Positions 1 to 8,881 of a stretch of DNA of 64,000 nucleotides are shown here, piece after piece (positions within the stretch are counted from its first letter, which is position 1; every line of letters starts with the position of its first letter). This stretch comes from DATBVX01 sp963724625. GTDB taxonomy: Bacteria; Pseudomonadota; Gammaproteobacteria; Steroidobacterales; Steroidobacteraceae. Position numbers and translations under genes: made by a program. The notes under the pieces are model-generated. The model searched no databases. It was not told the origin of the DNA and saw only the letters and a list, made by a program, of their open reading frames with translations. The stretch spans positions 1 to 64,000 of the forward strand of contig CAVRVO010000028.1 of assembly GCA_963724625.1 (NCBI GenBank), read 5' to 3'.

Positions 1-42
1 GGCACTTGAGAATGATTGGGACAGCAGAACGCGATTGCGCCT

Positions 43-576
43 CTAGGCCCTGTTCTGGCCGATAGCGTCGATCGTCTTTTCCTTCTCGATTACCGCCAGT
101 GAAATCTTGCCGTCACGAGAGGCTGCAGTACAGGTCGCCATCACTTTCTTCACGACGTCGTACGACAGGGACTTGTCCGCCAGGACCGTGATCTCGCGTG
201 TTGCCAGCTCTCCATTCCCCGACGCTGGCGCCGTGTTCGTGAGCATTGGCCGTTCGAGTACCGCGCGCAGCGGCTCGATGAGCGGAGTTCCGGACTCACG
301 AATCTCTCCGATGGTCGCGATCAGCTCGTTCTGCACGAACAACTGATCCTTGGTGATCATCACCACCACGGACTGCTTCGGCTGGACATCCGCAGTCGAC
401 TGCGGAATCTCGACGCCCTTCGCGTTCTGGACGACTTCCACATTCGTGGTGTACACGAGCAGGAACGCCACCATCACCGACAGGATGTCGATCAGCGGAA
501 TCAGGTTGAGCTCCACTTCTGCACGGTGCCGTGGACTGCTCTTCATGGTGCTGCGGACGGGGAGGAACGGGGTCAT
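43..576 (-). CDS. exbD: ExbD/TolR-family proton-channel subunit
   Basis: Inner-membrane protein that, with ExbB, converts proton flow into work on periplasmic partners. The 177 residues show the family plan: a short cytoplasmic N-terminus, one membrane helix at about 24-44 with the proton-carrying aspartate (Asp30 in LIPLIDIL), and a periplasmic domain to the end. The start ATG overlaps the stop of the upstream exbD copy in an ATGA arrangement, so the two are translationally coupled. It is the last gene of the operon that begins near 8546. No tonB or tolA is encoded beside it, so the periplasmic partner is probably one of the operon's own TPR proteins (inference). Confidence 0.9.
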   Translation of the reverse strand: MTPFLPVRSTMKSSPRHRAEVELNLIPLIDILSVMVAFLLVYTTNVEVVQNAKGVEIPQSTADVQPKQSVVVMITKDQLFVQNELIATIGEIRESGTPLIEPLRAVLERPMLTNTAPASGNGELATREITVLADKSLSYDVVKKVMATCTAASRDGKISLAVIEKEKTIDAIGQNRA

Positions 577-1143
577 GGCGCATCTCCAACAGCGATTTTC
601 GTAAAGAGGGCCACTCTCGTGAGCTCCGGGTCATCACGATTCTGCACGTCGGTCTGCGGGCCACCTTCGTTCTCGGCCGAGAGGGTCAAATCGGTGGCCG
701 CGGCTGGCACCTCTGCGCTCCCGGATCGCATCCATCACCTGGATGAGGCTCGTCATAGCTGACGTCCGGCTCTAACAGGACCGAGGCACTGTCCGTCTTC
801 GGGTAATCGCGCTTCAGGGCGACACCGCGAGATCGGACAGCGTCTTCAGGTCGTACTCACCATTCGCCGATGGGAATCGGTGGCGATCCAGCGCCGTGCC
901 GTTCGTGAGCTCGAGGCCGTCCTTTGCGCACGATCACCTCGAGTCTGAAGGTCGGGCTCGGAGTAACTTTGCCGTCCGCGGCGCTCGGGAGATCGAGTTG
1001 CAGGATCGTGATGCGCGCAAACACCGCCGTCATCAACAGGAACGTGACCAGCACCGTGAAGATGTCGATCATCGGCACCAGCAGTAGCCCGGCCGGTGTT
1101 TACGTGCGGATGCGACGGCGGGTGTGGGACTGGTCGTGTACAT
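573..1143 (-). pseudogene. Second ExbD-family gene, broken by several frameshifts
   Basis: An ExbD-like protein can be followed from an ATG at 1143 to a TGA at 573, but only by changing frame about five times (near 1088, 920, 830, 745 and 725). Recognisable pieces in order are an N-terminal MYTTSPTPAV segment, the membrane helix PMIDIFTVLVTFLLMTAVF with its conserved aspartate, the LQLDLPSA segment, a periplasmic domain containing KTLSDLAV and VLLEPDVSYD, and a C-terminus LFTKIAVGDAP. The pieces are collinear and complete, so the gene was intact recently or has been misread. Paired ExbD proteins are common in ExbB-ExbD-ExbD modules. If the breaks are real, only the downstream ExbD remains functional. 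Confidence 0.75.
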
Positions 1144-1841
1144 GGGCGATCCTTATCCCGTTCGCGACCCCGCGCCCAATCCGATATGGCTTTGAGCCAG
1201 GGTCGACTGACGAGTCGTGAGTCACGGTTTTCAGGAATTTGATGGAGGCCGCCTCCAGGTTCTTCGATCAGCTGGGCGGTCTTCGACTGCAGCAGAGCAT
1301 GCAGCACCAGGAACGGCACAGCAGTGATGAGACCGAACGCCGTGCAGTTCATCGCCTCTGAGATGCTCGCCGACAGCAAGCTCGCTTTCTCCGCTGGATT
1401 CACCGTCGCCACCGCGGAGAAGGCGTGAATCAGACCGCTGACGGTGCCCAGCAACCCGAGCAGCGTCGCGACATTCGCCAGCGTCGCGAGGTAGTGGGTG
1501 CGCTTCTCAAGGCGCGGCATGATCTGAGTCATGGTCTCCTGCATGGCGGTCTTGACGTCGTCACGGCGTCGCACCGCGCCCTGCAGGGCCAGCCCCACGC
1601 TCAGCAGCCGGGAGATGACCGAATCGTCCTTGCCGGTCAGTTCTCGTGCCTTTTCGAAGTCGCCCTTGGTCAGGGCCGGCTCGACCGCAGTCCATACACT
1701 GCGATTCCTCACGCTCATTCTTGTGAGCGTGACGTAGCGCTCGACCGCGATCGCGGTCCCGACTGCGCCCACGAGCAGAATCGGGATCATGAAAGGGCCG
1801 CCCTGCACGAAGATCTTCACGATTGAGTAAAAGATGTCCAC
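1100..1841 (-). CDS. exbB: MotA/TolQ/ExbB proton-channel protein, 3' end frameshifted
   Basis: Membrane protein that forms the pentameric stator-like core around ExbD. Three membrane helices are visible at about residues 15-35, 122-143 and 160-183, with the family signature NVATLLGLLGTVSGLIHAF in the second helix and the NCTAFGLITAVPFL segment in the third. GTG at 1841 is the likely start because GAGAGG lies nine bases upstream; an in-frame TTG at 1850 would overlap this site. Near 1252 a one-base change diverts the frame. In the restored frame the protein continues LEAASIKFLKTV and stops at 1100, overlapping exbD. As read literally it would run to 846 with a nonsense tail. The core channel is intact upstream of the break. 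Confidence 0.85.
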
Positions 1842-1866
1842 GGTTTTCAACCTCTCGTGTAGCCAA

Positions 1867-2262
1867 TCACTTTGAATTCGACCGAATCTGGTAATACGCC
1901 AGCTCCCGCATGAACACTTCTTTGTCCACGGGCTGGGTGGAGTCGTCGAGAAGCCTCGAGATCCCAGGTGTTTCGCCGAGCTGCGAGCCTTTCCAGGGAA
2001 CGATCACCAGCGACTTCGGCGCCTCGTCATTTCCCAGAATCGACATGCCCGACATGTTCACGTCGCCCTTAGCCCTGGCTTCCTCCTTCTTCGCCTCCGC
2101 ATCGGCTTTCGGTTCCTCCTTGTTCGCATGTGCCTCGGCTTTCGGTTGCTCCTTGTTCACTGCTACCCGCTGCGGCGCGGTTTTGCTTTCGACCGCGTCG
2201 TCGGCTGCGACAGCGGCTGCGACCAGCAGCAGCGGCATGAAGAAGGTGACGTTGCGAAACAT
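1867..2262 (-). CDS. Small exported Lys/Glu/Ala-rich protein of unknown function
   Basis: About 131 residues. ATG at 2262 is chosen because GGAGG sits four bases upstream and a signal peptide (MFRNVTFFMPLLLVAAAVAA) follows directly. The mature N-terminal half is low-complexity and highly charged, with repeated KEEPKA/KKEEA units that suggest an extended or coiled-coil linker. The C-terminal half (from about residue 68) has normal composition, with MSGMSILGNDEAPKSLVIVPWKG. It starts eight bases after the upstream TPR gene and precedes exbB, so it is cotranscribed. A periplasmic connector between the ExbBD motor and the TPR lipoproteins would fit (inference). I do not recognise the family. Confidence 0.7.
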   Translation of the reverse strand: MFRNVTFFMPLLLVAAAVAADDAVESKTAPQRVAVNKEQPKAEAHANKEEPKADAEAKKEEARAKGDVNMSGMSILGNDEAPKSLVIVPWKGSQLGETPGISRLLDDSTQPVDKEVFMRELAYYQIRSNSK

Positions 2263-2270
2263 GCGTCCTC

Positions 2271-2936
2271 CTAGCGGCCCGCCCGGGCGCGCAGATCGGT
2301 AATCCACATCGCGGCGTTGCTGTCACCCGGCACTACCTGTTGGTACGCAACGTAGTTGTCCAGGGCACAGCTGAGATCCGCGAGATACAGATCGCACAGG
2401 ATTGCGAGATTCAGCCTCGCGAAGTGAAATTCCGGAGCCAGCGCCAGCGCCTGTTCATAGCTCGCTCGTGCCGCCGCGAATTCGCCTTTCTTGCGATAGA
2501 GCATGCCGAGCTCGTTGTAGGCGACCGGGTGACGAGGATTGAGCTCCAGAGCCCGCTTCAGGCTGGCGATCCCTTTGTCGAGATCGCCCGACCTGCCGTA
2601 TGCGATGCCAAGATCAATGTGGGGCGCCGTCACGTCAGGCGCGGCCTCTGTGACCTTGAGCAGCAGCGCGATGCCCTGCGCATATTCCTTTTGCTCGAGG
2701 AATCGTATGGCGCTGTCGTATTCGCTGCGCGTGTCCACCGCGACACGCACGTCCTCGGCAATCGTGAATCCAGTTGCGTCCTGCTGAATCTGCGCCTGCG
2801 GAACGTGCTTGGTCTGCGCGACCTGCTTGGTCGCGGGAGCGCTGGCGGAGCAGGCGACGAGCGTCAACGCCGCCGCGAGCCCGGGCATCGCGCGGCAAGC
2901 CAACACCAACAATCCAGCGTGAGTAAGTGATGGCAC
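2271..2936 (-). CDS. TPR-repeat lipoprotein
   Basis: 221 residues from a GTG at 2936 that follows the stop of the previous gene by three bases. The N-terminus is hydrophobic and ends in a lipobox-like LVAC at about 26-29, so the protein is probably lipidated. An ATG at 2888 is an alternative start but leaves a very short signal. From about residue 70 there are at least three TPR units (for example the LKRALELNPRHPVAYNELG unit followed by EQALALAPEFHFARLNLA). TPR arrays bind protein partners. In this operon it is the smallest of three TPR proteins and lies next to the ExbB-ExbD module, consistent with an envelope scaffold. Specific function unknown. Confidence 0.8.
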   Translation of the reverse strand: MPSLTHAGLLVLACRAMPGLAAALTLVACSASAPATKQVAQTKHVPQAQIQQDATGFTIAEDVRVAVDTRSEYDSAIRFLEQKEYAQGIALLLKVTEAAPDVTAPHIDLGIAYGRSGDLDKGIASLKRALELNPRHPVAYNELGMLYRKKGEFAAARASYEQALALAPEFHFARLNLAILCDLYLADLSCALDNYVAYQQVVPGDSNAAMWITDLRARAGR

Positions 2937-2939
2937 GAG

Positions 2940-5900
2940 CTACTCCCGGGTATTGGTCTGCTCGAGGAGCGTTGCCTGGCCCGCGCCGACCGTCGGCGCG
3001 AGAGCCGCGGTTGCGGCTGCTTCAGCCGCTGGCGCCACTGCGGCGCTGTCGACTGTGACGCCGGGTTGCTCCGGGTGGCGATATACGTAGCGATCGATCG
3101 AACCGAGGAACCCGCTGCTGAGCTCGGACTTCGCGTAGCGTCCCGGTTTCAGAACCGCAAGGCGCGCCAGGCTCTTTTCGGTCCACGCGTTGTAGATTCC
3201 TTCAGGCATCAGCTCGAGGTTCTTCTCGTGGACTGCAATGGCCTTCTCCTCGAATGGGAAAGCCTCTTCCTCGATTGCGTCCTCGTATTTCTGCAGGTCC
3301 GCTCCGCTGAGGCCCGCCGGGCGCTCTGATTCGACCAGTGAGCGGCTGAAGTTCGAATAGACCTCGGCCATATAGAAGGTGGCCGCCGCCGTCACTTCGC
3401 CCACCTCGTAGGCGACGAGGTTGTCGAACGCCTTGATCGCCGTATCCATTGCTACCCGCTTGTCCTGCAGGCTGCGCTCGAAGGGCTGCAGAAGCTTCAC
3501 GGCCGCAAAGCGCTCGTAGAGCTCCTCTGACAGCACCAGCGCGGAGCGAGCAGCGACATTCCTGGTCCGATCCGTTCGCTCGCTGCCAGCCGCGGCATCG
3601 ATGCGAACAATCTCCTTGAGCTGCTCGTGATAGCGCGCTTCGTCGTTCCTCGCCTTGAAGATCTCAGCGATCTTGAAGCGCGTCTCCACCGCCGTTTCCA
3701 CCGGCTTCGGAAACTGTTCTACGTAGCGCGAATACACATCCAGCGCGCGATCGACGCTCTTCGACTGCTCGTATAGGTCTCCCGCGAGCAGCAACGCCTC
3801 GGCACGCATCTCGGCGCTCTCCGACTCCGCCGCGACGCGCTCGTACTCTGCTGCGGCTTGCGACAGCTGGCCCGCCTCGCGGTGAACGATCGCAAGCTGT
3901 TTCGTCGCCTCCTTCTCGAGATCGTGCCCGGGGTACGTACGGCGGAAGGTGTCCAGCACGTCGGCTGCGGCGGTCCAGTCTTTCAGGCGAATCAGTGCAG
4001 CGCCTGCGTCGTACTGCGCACCCGCGCAGATCTTCGACGTGGGCGCGGCCTGCCTGACGCGCAGGAAATGGTCGGCCGCCGCGCGGTACTCGCCGAGCTC
4101 ATTCGCCTGCTCGCCCTGCTTGTAAATCGAGGCCGCCAGGTTTTCCACGAGCGCCGGCCGCGATTTGTCGTCCTGAGGTGTCACTTCCAGAACGCGTGTA
4201 TAGGCCTGCTCTGCGGGCTGATACTCGGCAAGGTCGAAAGATGAGTGAGCAACGACGACCCAGGCCGTGCGCCGCACGGAGGGCGCCGCGTTGGGGAAGC
4301 TGTCGATCAGCTTTTGGGCGGAGCTCCTCGCCAGCGCGAAGTCCTTCATGTCGTAAAGGTCTTCAGCGGCTGCACCCAGTACCACAGCAGCGTGCTCGTG
4401 CTGCGGAAAGGTGTCGGCGAACTTGAGCGAACTGTTGACGGTGTCGCGCCGCGCCGGGTCCCTGGCTTCCGCGCTCACCGTCTTGAGGTACTCGCGGTGC
4501 GCGTAAATTGCAGCATATCCGGCGGCCGCGGCCTTCTCGTGCCGCGGATAGTCGTATGCCGTGCGTTCGTACTCTCGGGCCGCGCCAGCCTGGTCGCCGT
4601 TCTCTCGTACGAGATCGGCCAGCTGATAATTGAGCGGCGCCGCCTCCGGATCGCTATGGAACGAATCGAGGAATTCGCGGTACCAGCGCGATGCCTCGGC
4701 ATAGTTGGCGGGCTTCTCCTGCGCCTGGGCTGCATCCTGGTACTGCGCGTGGTAATGATTCGCCAGGTCCTTGAGGTTGCTCTTCAGGTAACTCAGCACC
4801 TGCGGCGATCCGCCGACGTCGAAGTGGCGCCAGTATTCCGCTCGCAGACCATAGCGGCTCGCGAACTCTTTCTTGGAGTCGAGCACCAGTTTCGGGAAGC
4901 CGCCTGCTTCGTAGATCTCGATCGTCCGCATACTGAAGTGCGGCGCGACGGGGTGAAGCGGATACAACGCGACGAATGACTTGTAGACGGTCGCAGCGTC
5001 GTTGTAGCGGAGCTTGGCGAGATAGAAGTCGCCGAAGTAGCGATACACGCGGTCTTCGTAGCTGCGATGCCCGTTGGCGGAGAAGTACTCGCCGATGACT
5101 TCCGTGCCGCCGAGGTTCGAGAGGCTCAGGCTGATGACCTGGAACGTATCCTCGACGCGGCGCTCCTCTTCCTCTTCGTGCGTCGAATCGAAGTCGTAGC
5201 CGCTCGCTACCTTGTAGTCGAGCAGGGCGAAGTACCGGTGCAGGGCTTCTTCGTAGAACTCCTGCTTGTACAGAGTCCATCCGAGCTTGTAGAGAGCGAG
5301 CTCGTAGTACTCTGAGCCCGGGCCCATGTCGACGACGGCGGTATACGCGCCCTCCGCATCGCGATATTTTTTCCTGGTAAAGAAGTGCTCTGCTCGCCTG
5401 AACTGCACCTCGTCGAGGTACCGCGAGTGGGGATGCTCAGCAATGAGCTGCTGCATCACCTGCATGGCTTCGGCGGTGCGACCCAGTTCGTCGCACGCTC
5501 GAGCTTTCTGGTAGAGCACCTGATCGCGGTAAGCGTAGGACGGGTACTTCGCGAGCAGCTCGTCGTACAGCTTGATGGCCTCCAGCGGCCCGGCTCGCTC
5601 GAGATCCGTATTCGCACCGTCCGGCAATGGCAGTTCGGACAATTCGTCGGCCGAGGCGATGGATTGCTGATTCGTGGCACGTCGCTCGAGATCGCGTTCC
5701 GAAGTCGCTGGCGATGTCGTGTCGATCGCTTTGCGCTGCGCAGCGCGCGTGTCGATTTTCGCCGTGGCCTGCGGAGCCGGCATTTGCTCAGATCCGCGAT
5801 TTGCAGCGCGTGCATCGACTTTCTGGGCGGTGCTCGGCGCCGACGTTTCCACCAGCTTGCCGTCTCCCAGAATTCCATACTCTTTCTCGATCTTGAGATC

Positions 5901-6131
5901 CGCGAGGCGCCGCATGGCTTCCGGTGTCAGGGCGCTGTCGGGAGTCTCGTCCAGGAAGCGCTGGTAGCTCTGCGTCGCCTTGTCGATGCCCTCATTGACC
6001 TGCACGTGCACGTCGGCGGTATCCGCCGGCACTTCGTGCAGACTGGCGAGCGTGCGCTTGTCCGGGTTCTCGGCGCAGGCGGCGAAAACCAGGGTAGGTG
6101 CAACGATCAAGGCCAGGTGAGAGCGGCGCAT
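2940..6131 (-). CDS. Very large TPR-repeat lipoprotein
   Basis: About 1,063 residues. ATG at 6131 is preferred over an in-frame start 41 codons upstream: it lies one base after the stop of the preceding gene and begins a lipoprotein signal (MRRSHLALIVAPTLVFAACAENP) with Cys at about residue 20. After a charged low-complexity stretch (about 80-160), almost the whole protein is helical TPR-like repeats of the BamD/YbgF kind, for example KYPSYAYRDQVLYQKA, QLIAEHPHSRYLDEVQFR and SFVALYPLHPVAPHF. The C-terminus (about 1020-1063) is Ala-rich. The size and lipid anchor suggest a long periplasmic scaffold attached to a membrane. It resembles proteins labelled gliding-motility TPR proteins in databases, but I cannot assign that role here. 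Confidence 0.85.
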   Translation of the reverse strand: MRRSHLALIVAPTLVFAACAENPDKRTLASLHEVPADTADVHVQVNEGIDKATQSYQRFLDETPDSALTPEAMRRLADLKIEKEYGILGDGKLVETSAPSTAQKVDARAANRGSEQMPAPQATAKIDTRAAQRKAIDTTSPATSERDLERRATNQQSIASADELSELPLPDGANTDLERAGPLEAIKLYDELLAKYPSYAYRDQVLYQKARACDELGRTAEAMQVMQQLIAEHPHSRYLDEVQFRRAEHFFTRKKYRDAEGAYTAVVDMGPGSEYYELALYKLGWTLYKQEFYEEALHRYFALLDYKVASGYDFDSTHEEEEERRVEDTFQVISLSLSNLGGTEVIGEYFSANGHRSYEDRVYRYFGDFYLAKLRYNDAATVYKSFVALYPLHPVAPHFSMRTIEIYEAGGFPKLVLDSKKEFASRYGLRAEYWRHFDVGGSPQVLSYLKSNLKDLANHYHAQYQDAAQAQEKPANYAEASRWYREFLDSFHSDPEAAPLNYQLADLVRENGDQAGAAREYERTAYDYPRHEKAAAAGYAAIYAHREYLKTVSAEARDPARRDTVNSSLKFADTFPQHEHAAVVLGAAAEDLYDMKDFALARSSAQKLIDSFPNAAPSVRRTAWVVVAHSSFDLAEYQPAEQAYTRVLEVTPQDDKSRPALVENLAASIYKQGEQANELGEYRAAADHFLRVRQAAPTSKICAGAQYDAGAALIRLKDWTAAADVLDTFRRTYPGHDLEKEATKQLAIVHREAGQLSQAAAEYERVAAESESAEMRAEALLLAGDLYEQSKSVDRALDVYSRYVEQFPKPVETAVETRFKIAEIFKARNDEARYHEQLKEIVRIDAAAGSERTDRTRNVAARSALVLSEELYERFAAVKLLQPFERSLQDKRVAMDTAIKAFDNLVAYEVGEVTAAATFYMAEVYSNFSRSLVESERPAGLSGADLQKYEDAIEEEAFPFEEKAIAVHEKNLELMPEGIYNAWTEKSLARLAVLKPGRYAKSELSSGFLGSIDRYVYRHPEQPGVTVDSAAVAPAAEAAATAALAPTVGAGQATLLEQTNTRE

Positions 6132-6132
6132 T

Positions 6133-8013
6133 TCAGAGCCCTCCGCCGGCCTGCGTCTTCGTGGCGCGATCGTAGCTATCCGCGACGGCATAGCGTGCCT
6201 GGGTCTGATAGACCTCGAGGCGCTGGCCGCGGGCCTTGAGTTCGTTGACTGCAACTGTCTCGATCAGCTGACCCTGCCGCGCGATCAGCGTATTCACTTC
6301 CTGGAGTGCCTCGCCGACACGAGCACGCAGACGGTTGATCGGCAGGTCGTAACCCACATAGCTGTGCACTGCCGCCTGTCTCGTCCTGACGAACGCGTCG
6401 TATTGCGCTCTCAGGATCGCGACGTCGCCGTTGAGCTCGCGCAGATGCTTGTGCGCTTGCGTCAGGCGTTCGTGGTACTCCGTGCGCAGCGTCCAGGTGA
6501 GGACTCCCTTCAGGCGTTGGATGCGCTCCTGCAGAGCTGCGGCTTGCGGATCATTGCTTGCCTGCACCGCCGCCTCGAGCGCGTGAATGCGCTCTTGAAG
6601 GATGCGTTCATCGGCTGTGGCCAGCAGCTCCGGCCTCGGCGCGATCAGGATGGCCTGGAGGCGTCGGTCCAGGTTGTCGCGCTGCTCCATACGCAGGCGA
6701 ATCTGTGAGTCGAGCTCCCGGAACTGCGCATCGATCGTCGGCAGCAGCGGCTCGTAGTTTTGCCGCCGCAGGCGAATGATGTCGTCGAAGGCGTCGAAGC
6801 TGGTCTGCCAGGTCAGCAATTTCTTGCGCAGATCCTCCATGTCCAGGTAGTTGTGTAGCGCAGTCTGGAAATCGTGCGAGGCCATCACGTCCGTCAGGTA
6901 GTAGGTCTCCGGAGCGTCGGGCAGTGTGCGCAGACGAACGACCCACTCCTGGTCCTGCTTGATCTCCTCCCGCACCAGCGCCTTGAGGAATTTGCCTTCG
7001 CGGATGCTCCGGATCGAAGCATCGACCTTTTCCAGCTCTTCACCGAAGGAGACGAGCGCCTTGTCGTAGAGGACAGCGGCGCGGCCGTACACATTCAACT
7101 TGCCGTACGCATAGGGCAGCGCGAGCTTGGCTTCCTGCACCGCGCTGTCGGTCACGTCGCGCTGGATCAGAATGTTCCAGGGAACCAGGGCTCGCTCGTA
7201 GTTCTCGGCAGAGACGTAAGCCCACCCGGCGCTGAGCAGCGCCTGGTTCGAATACGGTCCTTCCAGGTGCACGCGATCGAAGGATCGTTCCGCGCGCTCG
7301 AAATTGGCCGACTCGAGCATCAGCCTGCCGAGCACCATGTTGGACTTGTCCTCGATGGCGGCGGTGGCGGGATCAGGGCTCTTGATCTGACCAGCCTTGT
7401 CCAACTGCTGCAGGGCCTCGGCCGAACGCCCTGCCTGCAGCAACGCAATTCCAAGGTTGTACGCGGAGAACCCGCTCAAGCTCTTCGCGCCCTGCAATTC
7501 CTTCAGGACATCCGCCGCATCTGCCGGCCGGCCAAGTGCCATGTAGACGTTGGCACGCAGGAACCCGACCTCAGCCTGTATCGCGTCGGGCACCTTGCCC
7601 TGGATGCGATCGAGTGCCTCGAGCGCGTCCTGCGCCTGACCTTTCTGAAAGTGGATGCGCGCCAGCCGAAAGGCGGCCTCATTGCGCACGCTCTCCTCGA
7701 CGTCGCCCTCAAGCACAGCGCGGATGGCGCGCCCGGCGCGAAGGTGCATCCGGTAGTTGAGCTCGAAGTCGCCCACCGAAAACTCCGCCTGCCTGATGTG
7801 GTAGTGGAGCGAATCGAGCTGCGGCTCGTCGACGCGGCGATGCTGAGCAAGCTCCGCGTCGAGCCGCTCGAGCGCCTCGAAATAGTTGCCCTGATAGGCT
7901 TGATAGAAGGCCTCTCCGAAATAGAGATCCTTCAAGTCGTCAGCCGGCGACGGGCGCGTGGCCAGCAAGGCGACCAACGCCAGTCCAGTCATCAGGTGCC
8001 GCGCGCGATGCAC
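6133..8013 (-). CDS. Exported TPR and coiled-coil protein
   Basis: 626 residues starting at a GTG whose G is shared with the stop of the upstream gene (TAGTG). A signal peptide occupies about residues 1-24 (GLALVALLATRPSPADD). Residues 25-320 are TPR-like helical repeats (DALEALDRIQGKVPDA, AYNLGIALLQAGRSAEALQQL). Residues about 390-610 are long helices rich in Arg, Glu and Gln that read as coiled coil (LDSQIRLRMEQRDNLDRRLQ, LQERIQRLKG). No transmembrane segment is seen beyond the signal, so the protein is probably periplasmic. Tight spacing on both sides ties it to the large TPR lipoprotein and the ExbBD motor. Specific function is not known to me. Confidence 0.8.
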   Translation of the reverse strand: MHRARHLMTGLALVALLATRPSPADDLKDLYFGEAFYQAYQGNYFEALERLDAELAQHRRVDEPQLDSLHYHIRQAEFSVGDFELNYRMHLRAGRAIRAVLEGDVEESVRNEAAFRLARIHFQKGQAQDALEALDRIQGKVPDAIQAEVGFLRANVYMALGRPADAADVLKELQGAKSLSGFSAYNLGIALLQAGRSAEALQQLDKAGQIKSPDPATAAIEDKSNMVLGRLMLESANFERAERSFDRVHLEGPYSNQALLSAGWAYVSAENYERALVPWNILIQRDVTDSAVQEAKLALPYAYGKLNVYGRAAVLYDKALVSFGEELEKVDASIRSIREGKFLKALVREEIKQDQEWVVRLRTLPDAPETYYLTDVMASHDFQTALHNYLDMEDLRKKLLTWQTSFDAFDDIIRLRRQNYEPLLPTIDAQFRELDSQIRLRMEQRDNLDRRLQAILIAPRPELLATADERILQERIHALEAAVQASNDPQAAALQERIQRLKGVLTWTLRTEYHERLTQAHKHLRELNGDVAILRAQYDAFVRTRQAAVHSYVGYDLPINRLRARVGEALQEVNTLIARQGQLIETVAVNELKARGQRLEVYQTQARYAVADSYDRATKTQAGGGL

Positions 8014-8546
8014 TAGTGCCAGTCTCCAACGTCGATCGCGGGCTTGCCGGAATCCGGTCCGGCGAGCGTTACACCGATGAGCTTGGGCCCGATGCCCTTG
8101 CTGAAAGGGAAACGTTCCGTCTGCGTGTATTCCTTGCCGCTCGCGAGCTTGCCATTGAGCGAGATCGCAATCTCATGCTGTCCGGTGGTGATGTTTCCGG
8201 TGTAGATCCTCTGCACGCCGCCTTTCTGCAGTGCTTCGAGTTCCTTGAAGGTGTAGATGTAATGCGCGGCGAGTTGCCCATCGATCTGAACCTGCACCGC
8301 GTCGAGACGGAAAGTTTCGTCCTGCGCAATCGCCACAAAGACGGCAACGTGAGTGTTGGACGGGTAGAGCAGCTTCTCCTCCAGCTGATTGAGGTCCGCT
8401 GCAATACTCAGGACGTCGGACTTGACCTCCTGGACCTGTTCGTCGAGGCCTTTCATCTGCTCCCGCGCAGCGTCTTGCGTTCGACCTGGCGTCGCACAGA
8501 CGCAAAGCAGGATGCTCAGCACGAGACGTCGGATTGCCTGTGACAT
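8013..8546 (-). CDS. Exported coiled-coil protein, first gene of the TPR-ExbBD operon
   Basis: 177 residues: signal peptide about 1-23 (LVLSILLCVCATPGRTQ), a short coiled coil at about 25-60 (MKGLDEQVQEVKSDVLSIAADLNQLEEKLL), then a compact beta-rich domain containing THVAVFVAIA, VQVQIDGQLAAHYIYTF and GQHEIAISLNG. This domain looks like an immunoglobulin-like or carbohydrate-binding fold, but I cannot name the family. It is the first gene after a long leader that contains a c-di-GMP riboswitch. The last base of its stop codon is the first base of the next gene, so translation is coupled. Confidence 0.75.
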   Translation of the reverse strand: MSQAIRRLVLSILLCVCATPGRTQDAAREQMKGLDEQVQEVKSDVLSIAADLNQLEEKLLYPSNTHVAVFVAIAQDETFRLDAVQVQIDGQLAAHYIYTFKELEALQKGGVQRIYTGNITTGQHEIAISLNGKLASGKEYTQTERFPFSKGIGPKLIGVTLAGPDSGKPAIDVGDWH

Positions 8547-8881
8547 GGGCGGATTACCTTTTCAGGGCAGCGTGGTGTTTACGTAGGCCTGAGGAACTCG
8601 GGCATCGCAAACTTGAAGATGGTGTCGGGCGTTCGGGCTATTTCAGCCCGGCGCACGCGGCTGGTTTACGCTCGGGCCTTCGGGCTCGAGCGAAACACTC
8701 CGGTCTGTGGCAAGCGTTGCGGGTTGCGAGCTCCGAGCGAGCACTGGAGTGCCGGCCGCGGATGGCAGCGTGAGCGGACGAGCGCACTCTCAGTGGAATG
8801 GCATCCAGTCATGTTTTCCTCCCTAGTCCACCAGGTGCAACGCATCGTCTGGAACGCACCGAGCAGCCGGTTAGTCGACTG
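8547..8881 (-). other. 5' leader of the operon downstream of the riboswitch
   Basis: No credible gene is seen on either strand. Read on the minus strand this is the roughly 335-base stretch between the c-di-GMP aptamer and the first start codon, so it should contain the expression platform. It holds two hairpins: 8669-8692 (ten-base arms around a four-base loop, with one mismatch on the minus strand that would be a G-U wobble on the plus strand) and 8634-8650 (CGGGCT/AGCCCG). Neither is followed by an obvious U-run, so how ligand binding is turned into gene control is not clear from sequence. Confidence 0.5.

Noticed and set aside
6874..8016. 380-codon plus-strand frame opposite the TPR/coiled-coil gene
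   Set aside because: Antisense shadow; the minus-strand protein has signal peptide, TPRs and tight operon spacing.
8499..8513. GACGCAAAG-like string suggesting a second c-di-GMP riboswitch
   Set aside because: It lies within the signal-peptide codons of the first operon gene, is on the plus strand, and lacks all other aptamer elements.
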